Assembly (NCBI GenBank): GCA_015501595.1
Contig: JADNRX010000129.1
Coordinates: 62,001 to 126,000, forward strand
Direction: 5' to 3'
Source of the DNA: Hymenopellis radicata
Taxonomy: Eukaryota; Basidiomycota; Agaricomycetes; Agaricales; Physalacriaceae
Length of the DNA stretch: 64,000 nucleotides
Every line of letters begins with the position of its first letter. The stretch's first letter is position 1. The notes beneath the pieces were generated by a model. That model worked only from the letters and a program-made list of their open reading frames with translations, ran no database searches and was not told the origin of the DNA. This document shows, piece after piece, positions 50,245 through 61,944 of the stretch. The position numbers and the translations under genes were made by a program.

Positions 50245-51701
50245 CTACCACCCATATTGCTCAGACGTCCACCCCAACATCGTCCCATTCACCCAAAACT
50301 GCTTGCTGATTATTCTATCACCACGGTCCAGCGCATTGATCTGTTTCACGTCCTCAGCCGCAATAACAGGAACCTAGACGAATCCAATTTTCCATGAATA
50401 TCTCTGCCGGCTCCAAGAAACAATAATAATGACTTTACCTTCAAATTCTCCTTCTGCCGCTCGACGTTGGTGCTCTTCGTAATAATGGGTACGCCACGAG
50501 CAAGATGCCATCCCAGAACAAGTTGCGTAGGGCTTACGTTATATTTAGCGGCGAGCTCGACGACCTTGGGGTCGTTGCGCACAGTTTCGCGACCTGGACC
50601 GGGCGGGAATCAGCAATGAACGGATTTCAAACGATACTATATCAACCGGACGGAGTGTACGCGTAGAGCAGGATTCCCTTGCTCTTGCAGTACTGGCGAA
50701 GGTCCTCCTGCACGAGGTATGGGTGGAGTCTGACACGAATCCCTCAGCGCACGTCGTAGGATTTCAAGAGGGACGCGTACTCGACCTGATTCACTGCAGG
50801 CACTACTTTGGCCTTCTTGAGCAGGGGTTCAAAGCTACCGCGCGTGTTAGCGCCCGACGCAAGAAACAATACATCCTTACGTTTTCGGAGAGAAGTTACA
50901 GACGCCAATGGCTTTGACCTTTCCCGTCTCGAGTAGTGCTTCCATGTCCGCCCAGACATCATTGATGCTAATGGTGTTGTCGACACGCGTCGTTCCATCG
51001 GGGTTCGTAGGGACGGGGTTCCCATCTGGATGTAAAGGTTAGATGTCGAGTCCAGTAGAAACACAGTCATGAGGCACCTTCGTACGCGATCGGAGTGGGA
51101 CTGTGAAGGAGGTACTAAGAAACAAGTGAGCAACGGCGTGTAACGGAGAGTACTGAGAAGGGGCGTACTAAATCGATATATTCAAGATCCAATTGCTTGA
51201 GACTATGCTCGAAGCTCTGCTTAACGCGCGTGAAGCCATTCAATCTAACAAAGGTATGATGGCGTCAGTCAGCAGGAACGCGAATGCAAGCAACTGACGG
51301 CAGCTTCGTCGTCACGAAGATCTCATGACGAGGAATACCTGACTTTCGAACAGCCTCCCCGACCGATGCTTCAGTACCTGAGGAAGCCGTCAGAGCCTGA
51401 ATGTCTTGACAAGGCGACGCACGCACCATAGATGGCCGCAGTGTCGATGTGTCGATATCCCGCCTGGTACGCCTGTTAGCACTTCGTCAATACAGAACGT
51501 ATGTGTGTAACCTGTAGCGCAGTCAATAACCACTGTGACGCCGCTGCTTGCGCTGCAGGGTCGAAACCAACACCGCTTCCCGTGGCTGTCATCTTGTGAG
51601 CTCTGCGTCAACTTGCAGGCGGTCGGGAATGACATACCTACTAGGGGCATTTCAGCACCCGTGTTAAGCTTGACCGTCGAAGTGGTATCAACGAAAGACA
51701 T
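50245..51701 (-). CDS. Aldo-keto reductase
   Basis: NADPH-dependent (beta/alpha)8-barrel reductase of aldehydes and ketones. ATG 51701 gives MSFVDTTSTVKLNTGAEMPL. Exons then give YQAGYRHIDTAAIYG with the catalytic Asp and Tyr, FVTTKLP with the catalytic Lys, LEYIDLYLLHSPTPI with the catalytic His, GKVKAIGVCNFSPKTLEPLL, VVPAVNQVEYASLLKSYDV, PKVVELAAKYNVSPTQLVLG, and TKSTNVERQKENLKV with the cofactor-binding segment. The end is NALDRGDRIISKQFW.. TSEQYGW, stop at 50245. The DYKH tetrad is complete. About ten short introns. It is flanked by inverted fragments of a related AKR. A TATA-like TATAAAACG lies ~35-45 bp upstream of the start. Confidence 0.85.
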
Positions 51702-52484
51702 CGTATCTTGTGAGGTGGAAGGAGTGCCGCAATCCGTTTTATACGAATACGAATATCCGACGGGGCTTCGTCAAGTCTGCTCTTGTCATTGGGATTCAGC
51801 GTCGTTCCTAAGTATTTGACATGCGGGTGACATACATTACGGGTGGCAAACGAGCGTTAGGGCTCGGAAATGGGAGTCAGATGTAAGACGAAATTGTCCA
51901 CACCGACGGCCTAGAGGTCTGTACGCGGGGGCAGACTATAATGCATTAGCAAGCAAATCCCGTTTTCGAAGGGCTATACTAGACGAACAGTGAGAAGATT
52001 TGGCATATCCCGAAAAAACCGGCGAATCAGTTATGTTTAGGCTGTCGTTCCGGCGGACATCAAGTAAGAATAGATTGCAAAGGTGGCCATGTCGCCCTAT
52101 ATATAAGTACGTGCTAGGCGAATTGAAAGACGTATCCGTGTTGCCAAGTCCGTGCCGCTGAACGATGTAGTACATCCATGTCCACAAAGTTGGATCAACC
52201 TAAGAGTCGTAAGTTCGCTCACGAGAGGAGCGTACAAAAAAGGATCCAAGACAAGCTTGTCTGTAGAGGTTACTGTAGTAGTACTCAGAAGTTGGAATAT
52301 GGAGGTGAGAGGCTGAGTTGCACGGCGGAGTCTCAAAACAGTCCGCGGCACCCTCGGCTAGAATCGTGTTCATAACGGCCCAATCCGATTGTTGAAAAGG
52401 AGGACCGCCTTGATAACTGCTTATGTTTCCGAGCATGTTACTTGTCTACTTTTACCATCGTTTGAGCTCCCAACGTTGCATCTG
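51702..52484. other. Intergenic, no gene recognised
   Basis: Upstream side of the aldo-keto reductase; a CTATATATAAG box near 52096 has no clear gene beside it. Confidence 0.4.
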
Positions 52485-52785
52485 TTGATTGACAGCTGGG
52501 ATGACTTTGGCAGTTTCCATCAGCTGGTTCAAACAACTAAACCCACACGAAATCAGTAATCTGGAGACTGAGACTTCACGTTTTGATGGAGAAATTACTG
52601 ACACCAATCGCTCTGACCTTCTCCATGCCGCACGCTTCACCGTTCCAGTGTTTTCCGTGGATTGAGGAACCACTGGATCAAACTCTAAAGATGTGAATGC
52701 TGACCCCGGAAGAGCTGTAATTCGAGTGTTCGAGGGGTGGCCGTTGTCATTTCGCATCGCCTCGGGTGATCACCACGACTGGCTC
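52485..52785 (-). pseudogene. Aldo-keto reductase fragment (right inverted copy)
   Basis: Minus strand: KVRAIGVSNFSIK then LNQLMETAKVIPAVNQ, matching 49770-50086 over about 300 bp including the intron (GTGATCACCCGAGGCGA at one end, AAAGTCATCCCAGC at the other). Lacks the rest of the gene. Confidence 0.75.
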
Positions 52786-53197
52786 ACATTCAATGTTTAC
52801 AGTCTGGAGGCAACTTGGAGGCAACCGTTCGGGAAACAAGCTAGAGTCCGAAGAAAACATTACTTGCATAGCATCGCGAATGCGAGGCGAGTTAGCAAAC
52901 CAACTCGATCGCCCAATTCCGTGTCGAGTCAAGCCGAGTTCAGCTCGACTTGCGGCAGCATTAGCAGCGTATGGGCGTTTATGGGTGCAGTACAGGGCGA
53001 TAGCCGAGAGACATAAAAACTCGCATTGCATTCTTTCGGACGCCAACATTGAATTACTTCATACATTACCAGGCTCGTAGACTTAAAAGTAAGCCTGTGA
53101 AAGAGCATGAGCTGAAACACAACGTGTACAGACTTCGGGGATGGCACTTACAGCAGCATTTGGAGGACTCGCACAGCCGCCAATGCTAGCGCCGTAA

Positions 53198-53884
53198 TCA
53201 GCTCTCGATCGCATTAAACCCCGGGTCAAACAGAGGACTTACATCGGCAAAGGCCACGAAGAGAAGAAGACCGTAGTAGTACGGAACCACTCGTCCCTGG
53301 AGATGAGCCATCGCCTGTCTGTACAGCACATGTTCGGCATTGGCCACATCATCTGAAAAGGCGTACTGCACGAGGCGTTTTTCAACGGGAGTCCTCGAAC
53401 TCGGATGCGGAAGGAGAGACGGTTGGATAATTTTGACAGCAACAGCAGCAAGGGCTTCATCACGAGCATTCCTGATCTCAGCTCTCCAGACCTGAGACCA
53501 CTGCGGCTCTCCTTTATCAGGCCGCAAATGCTCCGGTACGTAGGGTTGGAGGGCTCTGTCGAGAACGAATCGGAAACCTTTGGCAGCTGTAATCCTGAGT
53601 GGTTCCGCAATCTTTCGACGTCCACGGTCGTCGTTGAGCAGGGGATGTGGATCTATAGTCGCGTCGAAGGACCAGCCGGGATAGAGGGGCTCTTTGAGTG
53701 CCGTGCGTTTGTCATCCGCCAGCTTCTCGCAGTACGCGACAATGGCACTGATGTCGCTAACGTCGACAGGTGGTGCAAAATGCGGGAGCCATTTGCCCTT
53801 GTAAGTGATTCCTTTTTCTGGAGGAGCAGGATTGAGCGGCGGAGTAAATATTCCGTCGTCCGAGTCTGTTGCAGACATCGTCAA
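53198..53884 (-). pseudogene. Truncated kinase-like gene (exon 1 only)
   Basis: One open exon of 228 codons starts MTMSATDSDDGIFTPPLNPA and contains YPGWSFDATIDPHPLLNDDR, EPQWSQVWRAEI, VAVKIIQPSLLPHP (ATP-lysine strand) and LQGRVVPYYYG. It aligns along its whole length with exon 1 of the gene at 60751-61944 (LHAGWSFDAMVEPHPLVDDR, VAVLKIFQPSLLPYP, LQGIIVPYYYG). A donor GTAAGT follows near 53240, but no exon 2 (MPxGEE) or catalytic-loop exon is seen before the next gene fragment. It is probably a 3'-truncated copy; expression as a short protein is possible. Confidence 0.65.
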
Positions 53885-54080
53885 GTTGGTGGTTCACGAA
53901 GAACAACGTCACGTGAGCGATCACTCCTACTTTGGCGTTAGTATCCAAAGCGGAGAAATAAAAACTTTCCACCTCTTATTGAGAAACGAATCTGTGGAAC
54001 GTATTGAAGAGTCGAGCAGCTTGATAAACCTTGAGCAATCCGCTGTTAGGTATATAACTTCTACACATTTAGGCTCTACT

Positions 54081-56105
54081 TCACTCTTTCATAGCTTTCC
54101 TGATAGTCTCCGTGCTTAACCTTGGTCGAAATAGGACATCAAATGGTTCTGCCCTTATGGTAAGGGTATCGGTGAACGCCATCGTATCAATCGGTTTCGA
54201 TTCGGAAGGCAAGATGTCAAACGCCCACAGCATCATAGCGGTGGCGATGAACAACGAGCGATTGGCAACGTGCGAGCCGGGACAGGCGCTGAAATCCAGC
54301 ATCAGGGATGGTAAGCTCGAGGACCTGAATACACACCGTCTACCAAACCCAAAAGTGAAATCACGCAGGTCCTTCTCACTGACCGTCCGCAGATATCCAC
54401 CGCTGCGGGTCAAACAACTCGGGGTTTGGGAACACATTGGGGTCGCGGAAGATTGACCTTCAAGTGCAAGTTCAGCCAGAGTCGGAAAATAAGACGTGGG
54501 CTGACCAGTGGCTACCTAGAACCATAGCTCCTTCGGGATTACATATCCGTTCTGTTATCCGTTGAATCCAAAAGTAACTGAAGACCAGAAAGGAACGCAC
54601 CCAGGCAACGTCTTCAGAGGCGCAATGTGGCATGCCCGCGGGAAACACAGGACGCCTGTATCATTCAACATCATTTATCGATGAGGTGTAAACAAGAGAT
54701 AGGAAGGCGCACCATCGTGCACGTTCGAGTATGAACGCTGTCACTAGCGGCAGGTCGTCGCGATCGTCAAACGTCGGGCCTTTTGTATTGTTAACCTCTA
54801 ACGAATGAAAATGGCGAGGTGTTTCTCACAACGTGCTTGCCCTACGACCGCGTCGATCTGCGCTTGAACTTTACGGACCGCGTCGGGGAAGGTGGCTGCA
54901 GCCATGATCATGAATACGAGTGATGAAGCAGTCTAAAAAACGGTGGTTAGACAGACAGGGAGTAGGTGACAAATACATACCGTCTCGAATCCAGCGCCAA
55001 ACATTGTCCCAGCTAGATAAATGAGCTGATCATGAGACAACCCCAGCAATTCTTGATTCTCCAGAAGGTACTTGGCGAAGCATGGCGGCAGATCGTCTTC
55101 TTGGTCCTAGATCCCCATTAACAATTCCAGTCGAAGAACGCACGCTGTCCTTACCATCCGCGCCCGAACTCTGTCCATCATGCCCTTGAACAGTGCATGC
55201 TCTTCTTTAAAGTATCCTCTAACGTCCTGTAAATACCCGGGGACGTATTTCAACGCGGGAATGGCGTCGACGAGGTACGCCCCTGGTTTGAGGACCTTCC
55301 CAAAGCGCGCCCCGAGGCGGAACATGCCCTGCACTTCGGGGTCAGAAAATGTAGGATTGGAGATGGCGTGCGAAAGTGTCAGAATAACGGTCATGGAGAA
55401 CCTGAGAAAGAATGAAAAGGGAACACGTATCTAGAAGGAGGACATACATTCGACTGTGAGTAATAAAATCACCGGGGTCATTCAGGATAGCCAATATGAA
55501 TTTCTTTGCGGCGGCAAGCTGAATAGGCTCGTATACCTTTGCCTGCTTGACTTGTAAGAGGGCGTGGTTGGCTCTAGACGTTACGTTCAAGTTAACAACC
55601 CAAGGTGACGCCGCGTGTGTACGTACCGGGACATGGTTTTCCATGTGGGCGTATTAGAAAGGAGCAGCGGGCGTAAGCCGCCAGAGTAGACTTCCGAAGC
55701 TGCGATAGAGCGGGGACGATCAGATATCTGTGCGCCGCACTTTTCCATAAGGTCAAGTGCTTCCTGTCCGATAGGTTAATGGAATGATAGAGTACCACTG
55801 GAAATATAGCTTGATACCTGATAGCGTCCAATAACGACGACGACTGAGGAGCCACGCTTGAGGGAGAAGACGGGGCCATATTGCTTGATCCATTCTTCGA
55901 AGCGGAGGAAGGGGCTGCAAAAAAAAAGTTCGTCAGCCGGGAGGTAGCATTATGACGGAGAAGCGTACTATTTCTCTGGGATGATTCTCCCAAAGAGCCA
56001 AGCAGCTGGTGGTCCAGGTGGAAGAGATTTTGACCGGTGAAAGCGCTTGAGCAAAGCAAAGACTACGAGGAAGCAGAGGCATGGAAGGGAGATGGTGATA
56101 GCCAT
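54081..56105 (-). pseudogene. Cytochrome P450, membrane-anchored; probably broken near the 3' end
   Basis: Heme-thiolate monooxygenase. ATG 56105 gives the anchor helix MAITISLPCLCFLVVFALLK, then the Pro hinge LPPGPPAAWLFGRIIPEKYP and FEEWIKQYGPVFSLKRG. Later exons give DRPRSIAASEVYSGGLRPLL, TPTWKTMSRANHALLQVKQA, LSHDQLIYLAGTMFGAGFET with TAS (I-helix), LERARWRPVFPAGMPHCA (ExxR), NVFPNPELFDPQRW and the heme motif FTFGFGRR-CPGSHVANRS split by an intron. Up to the ExxR helix all frames join. After it, GYVIP needs one extra base to continue GAMVL, and DPQRWISADGQ needs a one-base shift to reach DLRDFTFGFGRR. Both are single-base events, so an assembly error is possible. About 500 aa if intact; substrate unknown. 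Confidence 0.75.
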
Positions 56106-56718
56106 GGCGAGGGAGGCGGAGCCTTTACGTTGCAATTGACTATACGTATAAGTATTCGTGCTAAAGGATGCCAGCTGCCGAAGGCATTTTCGATCGTCGA
56201 CGTGTAGTGTCGAGGTACAGCCGCGACGATCACGATGCTTATCGGGTGTAGCATATCTATGCGAGTAGTATCTCTCGGGAGGAGCTAAGTGTCCATCAAA
56301 GACAAGGTCACTGACATTGACAAGGACCAGTTTTCAATTGCAAACCTTGGTTTAGCCGCCGACGATGCCGGCGATAGTATATGGACATTAGTTCTCACGC
56401 CCTCCTCTCTGCCTCCACGATGGTGTCAGACTGCTGTCCTACCTACCTACCTACCTGTAACGCTCAGAGAGGAAGTCGATCCCTGGTTGAAGACTGAAAT
56501 CTTTACGCGTCTCTCTCTAAAAACAGCGGGAAACGTCCCAATTTGCGTTCTATCTCCAGCCTCTCCGAGTCGTCACCGCGTCGAGTTCATGGGAGTCCCA
56601 GCATTGCTCTTGGTTGGCATCTGAATGCCATCCGTATCTAGATCATTTCGCGTTGATGGTTCTACCAACTGAAGCTAAGAATTTATATTTCTACCGATGC
56701 TACCGCACTAACTGTCTT
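56106..56718. other. Intergenic, CTAC microsatellite
   Basis: Contains a short CCTACCTACCTACCTAC run near 56437-56455. No gene recognised. Confidence 0.45.
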
Positions 56719-57870
56719 TCAGGTAGCGAATTTATCTAAAGCCTCTTCTGTGATTTTGAAGTGGCTATCACAGCAGCCTCCCAGGTAAGCGCCAATCCTA
56801 GCTCTGTCCATTTCCTTAGTCTCTTCATTCAACCTCTGACCGCGCTTTTCCTCAAGCAGGTTGAAACATCTAAAATTGACGATGACGGCGTTGAAATGGC
56901 CGGCAACGATGCCGACAGCTGGATCTTTGAGTCTCTGAACTGGCGGAGTGATGATAATGTTGCACGGATGCATCTTGTTATGGCCGAGACCACAATCATG
57001 AATAGTCTTCAGCGACGCGAAGCAGATGGGGAACTATGAGTAATAAGTCTCCTTGCAGCATGTTCGACAGTTCTTTTTGACTTACCACTTTTTCATACAA
57101 CTCAAGGTGGCGACCCCACGCAGCCGTGGCCCCATCGTGCTCTGGGTCTTCCTCGGAGTACGCAGTAGATAATTCATGCAAGGTGAATCCCTCGATATAT
57201 TCCAGAACAAGGACGTAAGCTTTCTCATCATTATGCATGTTCAACTTTGACGGGGCGATGTTAGATTACTGACGACATAGAGGGAATCGAAATAATGCAC
57301 CTCAAATAGCCCGAACATATATGGGACAGCCAGGCCTTGAATTCCGCGAAGTTTCTCGTACGCCAAAGCCTCGCCCCCGGCTAGCCCCCGGCGATTGTAG
57401 AAGTCTCTCAATGGCCTGCTCTCGTTAGGATCGACTCGGGGCAGCGCCATTGCAGACTGCTGGTAGATTTTCAACAGTACTCGTTCCAGCGGGTTGGCTG
57501 GTACGGCCGTTGACTCTACATGGGCTTCCCAAATTTGACAGAGCCGCTCCTCTTCGTCAGGATCGTGGCTCCGTTTTACTACCTTCGTCAGTTTCAGACG
57601 AAACGTCTGATCTTCGTCTGATTGGGCGAACAACGGCAGAGCTCTACCTTCGGCGGCTTTGGTGTGTTTATCAAAGGTAACGACTTGCCCGCCGAAGTCG
57701 TAGTTCGGCCGGAGACGGTACCCTGGAGCTTGGTTGGCATTAGCCTCAACACCCTCCTTGAATGTCGTGATTTCCTGGAGGTTGTTGGGGTCGAAAGGGT
57801 GATTGAAGATTGGACTGCCGTCCTCTGACTCTCCATCTGCGATGAGGTGACGGGAGCGAACGGGAGCCAT
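56719..57870 (-). CDS. Kinase-like protein, predicted pseudokinase (pair 1)
   Basis: Exons 57301-57870, 57086-57244 and 56719-57033 (190/53/105 codons, both introns phase 0) give 347 aa. Exon 1: MAPVRSRHLIADGESEDGSP, CQIWEAHVESTAVPANPLER, VLLKIYQQSAMALP (ATP-lysine strand) and IQGLAVPYMFGLFE. Exon 2: HNDEKAYVLVLEYIEGFTLH (hinge). Exon 3: IHDCGLGHNKMHPCNIII, where the catalytic-loop Asp (HxD) is Lys, and AVIVNFRCFN, where the DFG-type Asp is Asn. So the fold is kinase-like but both key Asp are lost. I chose ATG 57870 rather than the in-frame ATG at 58128 because a TATAAAAG box lies at 57926-57933 between them. Divergent from the gene at 58138. Paralogue of 60751-61944 with identical intron plan. 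Confidence 0.7.
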
Positions 57871-58137
57871 GAGGGAGGGAAAGAAGATGGGTTGTGTTTT
57901 GTTGTCACCGACTCGGGGGACACGCCTTTTATACAGCACAGCGGAGCTTGAATTGATCAGGTTCCTTGTTTGGGACAAGGGAGCGACACGCGTGGATGCT
58001 GCGTGTTCGTCGCCTGGAAACACACCTGATCGAACCTTCTCGAGTATACAGCTACTGTACTGAGGACTTGTATAAAAGTCGGGGGCATCGAACTCTTCCT
58101 CATCTCCTTTCCTCATCTCCCTGCTCACCTTTCCTAC
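57871..58137. promoter_or_regulatory. Divergent promoter of pair 1
   Basis: 267 bp separate the two start codons. A TATAAAAG faces the kinase-like gene (57926-57933 read on minus, ~57 nt before its ATG) and another TATAAAAG faces the plus gene (58071-58078, 60 nt before its ATG). The two TATA boxes are ~140 bp apart, so both genes may share upstream elements. Confidence 0.65.
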
Positions 58138-59394
58138 ATGAGTTACTCAGACAACAGCTCTCCCGCCCCTTGCGATTGGCTGCACTTCCTCGAGAACATC
58201 CCGATTCACGAATGTCCAACGTTCGTGTCACAGGGGACTATTCTTGAAACGCATCGAGGAAACTCGGCCAGGTTCTGTGACCCTTTCACAAGATACAAGG
58301 CCCGCGACGTCATCCATCAAGATCTCATTGTGGGTTTTAGAACAGCGTTCAGGAAGTCCCAACGCCCCGAAATCATTCCGGCTGTGAATTTGACCGAACA
58401 TCTGGAGAACGAAGCAGCCACTTGGTACGTCGTCGTGACTGTCTGTAACTGCTCCTCAAGTCTAACGCGGCCCAGTGAGATGTACTCTACTACAGTGTGG
58501 CCTGGATGTGCTACTGCATTCAATACCTTGATCATCGGGCGTCTGAACGCAGTCGCTAACGCTAATGGTAATGTGGCTAAGGTTGCAGGAACTATGGCCA
58601 AGGCAAACTATAGGATCCATCGTCGAGAAGAGAAGGCTACGGGAAAGAGCAAGTTTCCTTCCTCATCGTCATATCGTTTTGTTAAATGTGTATTGCAGAT
58701 GCGACGGCTAGGGTCGATATCATTGTTACCTTAGAGCCATTCTTTGACGACACTACAAACGCACCGCAGGCGTCCCCAAGGTGGTTGAGCTCTGAAGAAT
58801 TTGGTAAACGCATCACCACCCTGTCGAACGAAGTCTATCAGAATGGAGACCTCGATGAAAGCCGGTTTTCGCCCCAACATCGATCGGAGTTTCCACGAAT
58901 GGTGTTGGCCATAATAGAGCTCAAGGTGTGTGTGCACGAAGATGCTACGCACGATATGAACTAAAACAGTATTCGATGGACAGAAGCCGGGCACTATTTC
59001 CCCTACTGCCTGGCAGGTCGCAAGTCTTAGACGTGGCCGTTCTGTCAAGAGAGGTCAAAATGACCTTCGTAACGTACGAATCATGGATGGCCAGGTCGCA
59101 GAGTACGTCGATTCTCACCCAAATTGAAAGGTGCTCACCAGGTTGATTTGTAGATACAGTGTTGCTGCGCGTTGCAAATATTGCATTCTCACGGAGTACA
59201 ACAAGCAGATGCTTCTCAAAGTTGAGAACTCTGCCCTCTCGGCGACAGATGGCGGAGATATCTGCAGAACTTGGAAGACACGAGAGGTCTGGTATCATTC
59301 TGAATCGGCTAACACAACCCCCAGGCGCTGCTATTCTTCACGATCTGTCAGTGCTTCTCAGATATGGATGAAGAGCTATGGAAGGCCATCATAG
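58138..59394 (+). CDS. Putative PD-(D/E)XK nuclease-like protein (pair 1)
   Basis: Exons 58138-58424, 58476-58648, 58699-58925, 59017-59102 and 59154-59394 give 337 aa in frame. Intron 2 (58649-58698) uses a GC donor (GCAAGT). After an alpha-rich N-terminus, exon 3 opens with NATARVDIIVTLEP and ends FPRMVLAIIELK. Exons 4/5 read GQVAEYSVAARCKYCILTEY then NKQMLLKVEN. An Asp, then a strand ending ExK, then a helix with Gln and Tyr and a strand 'cILTeYnkqmllkv' is the order of a PD-(D/E)XK nuclease core. It is a paralogue of 62282-63630 with all four intron positions and phases the same, including a phase-0 intron right after the ExK Lys and a phase-2 intron in the codon before the Tyr. Nuclease activity is inferred, not shown. 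Confidence 0.55.
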
Positions 59395-60750
59395 CTGTTC
59401 TTTGAATTGTACACACTGTATATCCGATACAATAATAGTAATAACGGCAACCAAGTCGCCGACCGTTGATTAATGATTTGCTGAAGTCATTCTTGTGAGG
59501 CAATACGTCAGGAAAACCAACCGATGATTCCGCAATGCTAGCCACCTTCTTCTACGGCGAACTGTCAGGGCTTTCAGTAGCGATACTTAATGGTTACCAT
59601 GGCTATTGGAGACAATCTGCAGAGCAAAAGGCTGTATGGGGCTCGAATTGTGCTAACTACCACAGAAAAAGAAAGCAGCATGGTGGAAGCGCTCATTGCG
59701 CGACGCTGATTGGTAGCAAGGCCCTCCTCGCCTTTGAAGTTTGGCGCTAGCCGTAGTGACCTGAAATTTGAATCGTCGTCCTAGCATTCTCTTCGCCGTC
59801 GTTCATGTTTCCCACAAAAATATGCTTCTTTTCGGATCGCAAATCTCGTTTAAAGAACGCCAGGGCCAGGCTACACTCATGCTCCTGCGACTTGGGGACT
59901 TGGGGACTCGGGAGCCGCCGACTCGGAGGCCAGCAACGTAGAAGACGAGGATTGTAACGCAAATGAGCAGACTTTGCGACATCCGGGATACTTAATCCTG
60001 GTCGACGCGGCCCTCACGCGGGTATCGCTCTGAAAACCAGCACGGACAATCTCACCGGAGATGGCGCCGACGGCTATGAGCACTTAGACTCGGATGCTAT
60101 CGGAGATTTGGTTCGGACGCGGATAATGATGCCGCGCAGGAAGGAAGGAAGGAAGTCGATAGACGGCACGGTCCCACAGAGGAACGCCGGCGGTAGAGTA
60201 ACTTGCGTAGGACGAGAATTAAAAATTTGCCATCAGTGAGGACCGAGGCCGTGAGAGCATGATGTCTGGGTACCCGACGGCCGATGCCATTGCCGCGGAC
60301 CGCGAACCCAAACGACGCCGTAAACGAGGACGAGAATGCATCAAGTATGACACGAGTAACCGGAGACTCTTCTAAGCCAAGACTGACGCAGTCAAAAATC
60401 TAGACGACTAGAATGGTGGCGGGTTCAACGTTCAGCGGTAAGTCTCGACGATGTGCGGAGATCTTGGTGGCTAACAGCTTCTGGTGAAACGGTGCGAGGT
60501 TGGGGTCGACGGGTGTGATGGTGGTGTGCAAACAATATGACTCGCGTGGCTGCGCCAAGGTTGATCGAACGTTCCGAATCAGACGCGAAGTTGCCTATGT
60601 GTTGACTTCAGTTACGCACTGAACATGACCATACAGTGGTCAATCGTCCTCTCTATCATCACTCCATGGGAGTACAAGAATATAATTCATTCAGAGAAAC
60701 CCTAATTGTAAGTTGATTGTCTACTACTGATCTCACGACATACAACTGCT
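59395..60750. other. Gene-poor stretch with short simple repeats
   Basis: Holds GACTTGGGGACTTGGGGACT (near 59888) and an AGGAAGGAAGGAAGG run near 60138-60152. No gene recognised between the two pairs. Confidence 0.45.
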
Positions 60751-61944
60751 TCAACCTACATATTTTTCCCAATGAAGCTTCTTTATAACCGCCTTCCCTC
60801 TACCGTTAGCCCACTCCCTGAACTTGGCCCGATCCGAGTGGCCGTCGCGGACCACCTTAAGCAGACTGTTTGGGGATGCCCAGTGTTCTTTCCAGTCTGA
60901 CAACTGTGAACTAGATCCAAAGGAACTATGTGCAAAGTCAACGAGGATAATCCGCTTCGCTGGAGTCAGCATCACATTCTCGAGGGAAATGTCCTGATGC
61001 AACACTTGGACACCGTCGTGATTGAGATGCCTGTACGAGTTGTGGAGTTTATCAATCTGCAAGGGACGGGATGAGCACTACAAGTCAAACCGAACCTAAA
61101 GCACACGCTTACAATTTCCGAAAGTTCGGACATGCGTTCGTTCTGCTTTGCGGGTTGACCAACGGCAGCCGCGGCCGCGGCGGCACAGAACTCTCTAGAC
61201 CAAGCACCCAAGGTTTTTCCCGGGATCGGTTCGAAAATCAAGACGATAGCTTCTTCACCACTGGGCATCACGACCTATGCCTCCAACAATAAGAGAGTGA
61301 AAGGAATATTGCACTGACTGACTGACCTTCGTCTTTCCGTAGTAGTACGGAACGATGATTCCTTGAAGACTGGCCAGACCGCGTTCATCACGGTACAGAA
61401 CGTGTTCCGTGTTCGCCAAGCAGTGGGGGTATTTGAAGTTGGTCGGTAACCCAGACTCGGCTGCATTCGGCTCAGGATAGGGAAGTAGAGATGGTTGAAA
61501 GATCTTGAGAACCGCAACGCCCTGACTATTATTCTGATCATCGAAGACCTCCGCTGACCAGACTTCAGACCACTGTGGCTCCTCCTCTTCCGAATCCAAC
61601 ACAGGCTTATATGCCTGTAAAGGCATGTTGAGGACAAAGCGGAAAGCCGCCTCATCTTTCCGGAGATTGGCGAATGGTCTCATCGGACGACGCCTTTCTC
61701 TGTCGTCAACCAGAGGATGTGGTTCCACCATTGCGTCAAACGACCAGCCAGCGTGCAAAGAGTCATCAAGAGCCGTTTCCTTCATGTCTTCCAGCCTTTT
61801 AACATGTTCCTCGATGGATCCTCTTAGGTTCGTAGGATCGATGTCGCTCGGGAGACCAAAATGTAGCGAAGCCTTGTAGGGGACTTCATTGTCTGTAGGA
61901 CTGGGAACAAGTGGTGTAGAGGATATTTGCGAAACGGTAGACAT
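60751..61944 (-). CDS. Kinase-like protein with intact catalytic residues (pair 2)
   Basis: Exons 61327-61944, 61113-61274 and 60751-61056 (206/54/102 codons, both introns phase 0) give 361 aa. Exon 1: MSTVSQISSTPLVPSPTDNE, LHAGWSFDAMVEPHPLVDDR, EPQWSEVWSAEV, GVAVLKIFQPSLLPYP (ATP-lysine strand), LASLQGIIVPYYYG. Exon 2: VVMPSGEEAIVLIFEPIPGK then TLGAW (hinge), with an Ala run. Exon 3: VQVLHQDISLENVML (H-x-D-x4-N catalytic loop) and RIILVDFAHSSFG (DFG-type Asp). This resembles aminoglycoside phosphotransferase/choline kinase-like and fungus-specific kinases; the substrate is unknown. A TATAAAGG box lies ~50 nt upstream of the ATG. Divergent from the gene at 62282. Confidence 0.75.

Noticed and set aside
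57871..58128. N-terminal extension of the pair 1 kinase-like gene to ATG 58128
   Set aside because: A TATAAAAG box at 57926-57933 lies inside it, and the other family members start at the position matching ATG 57870.
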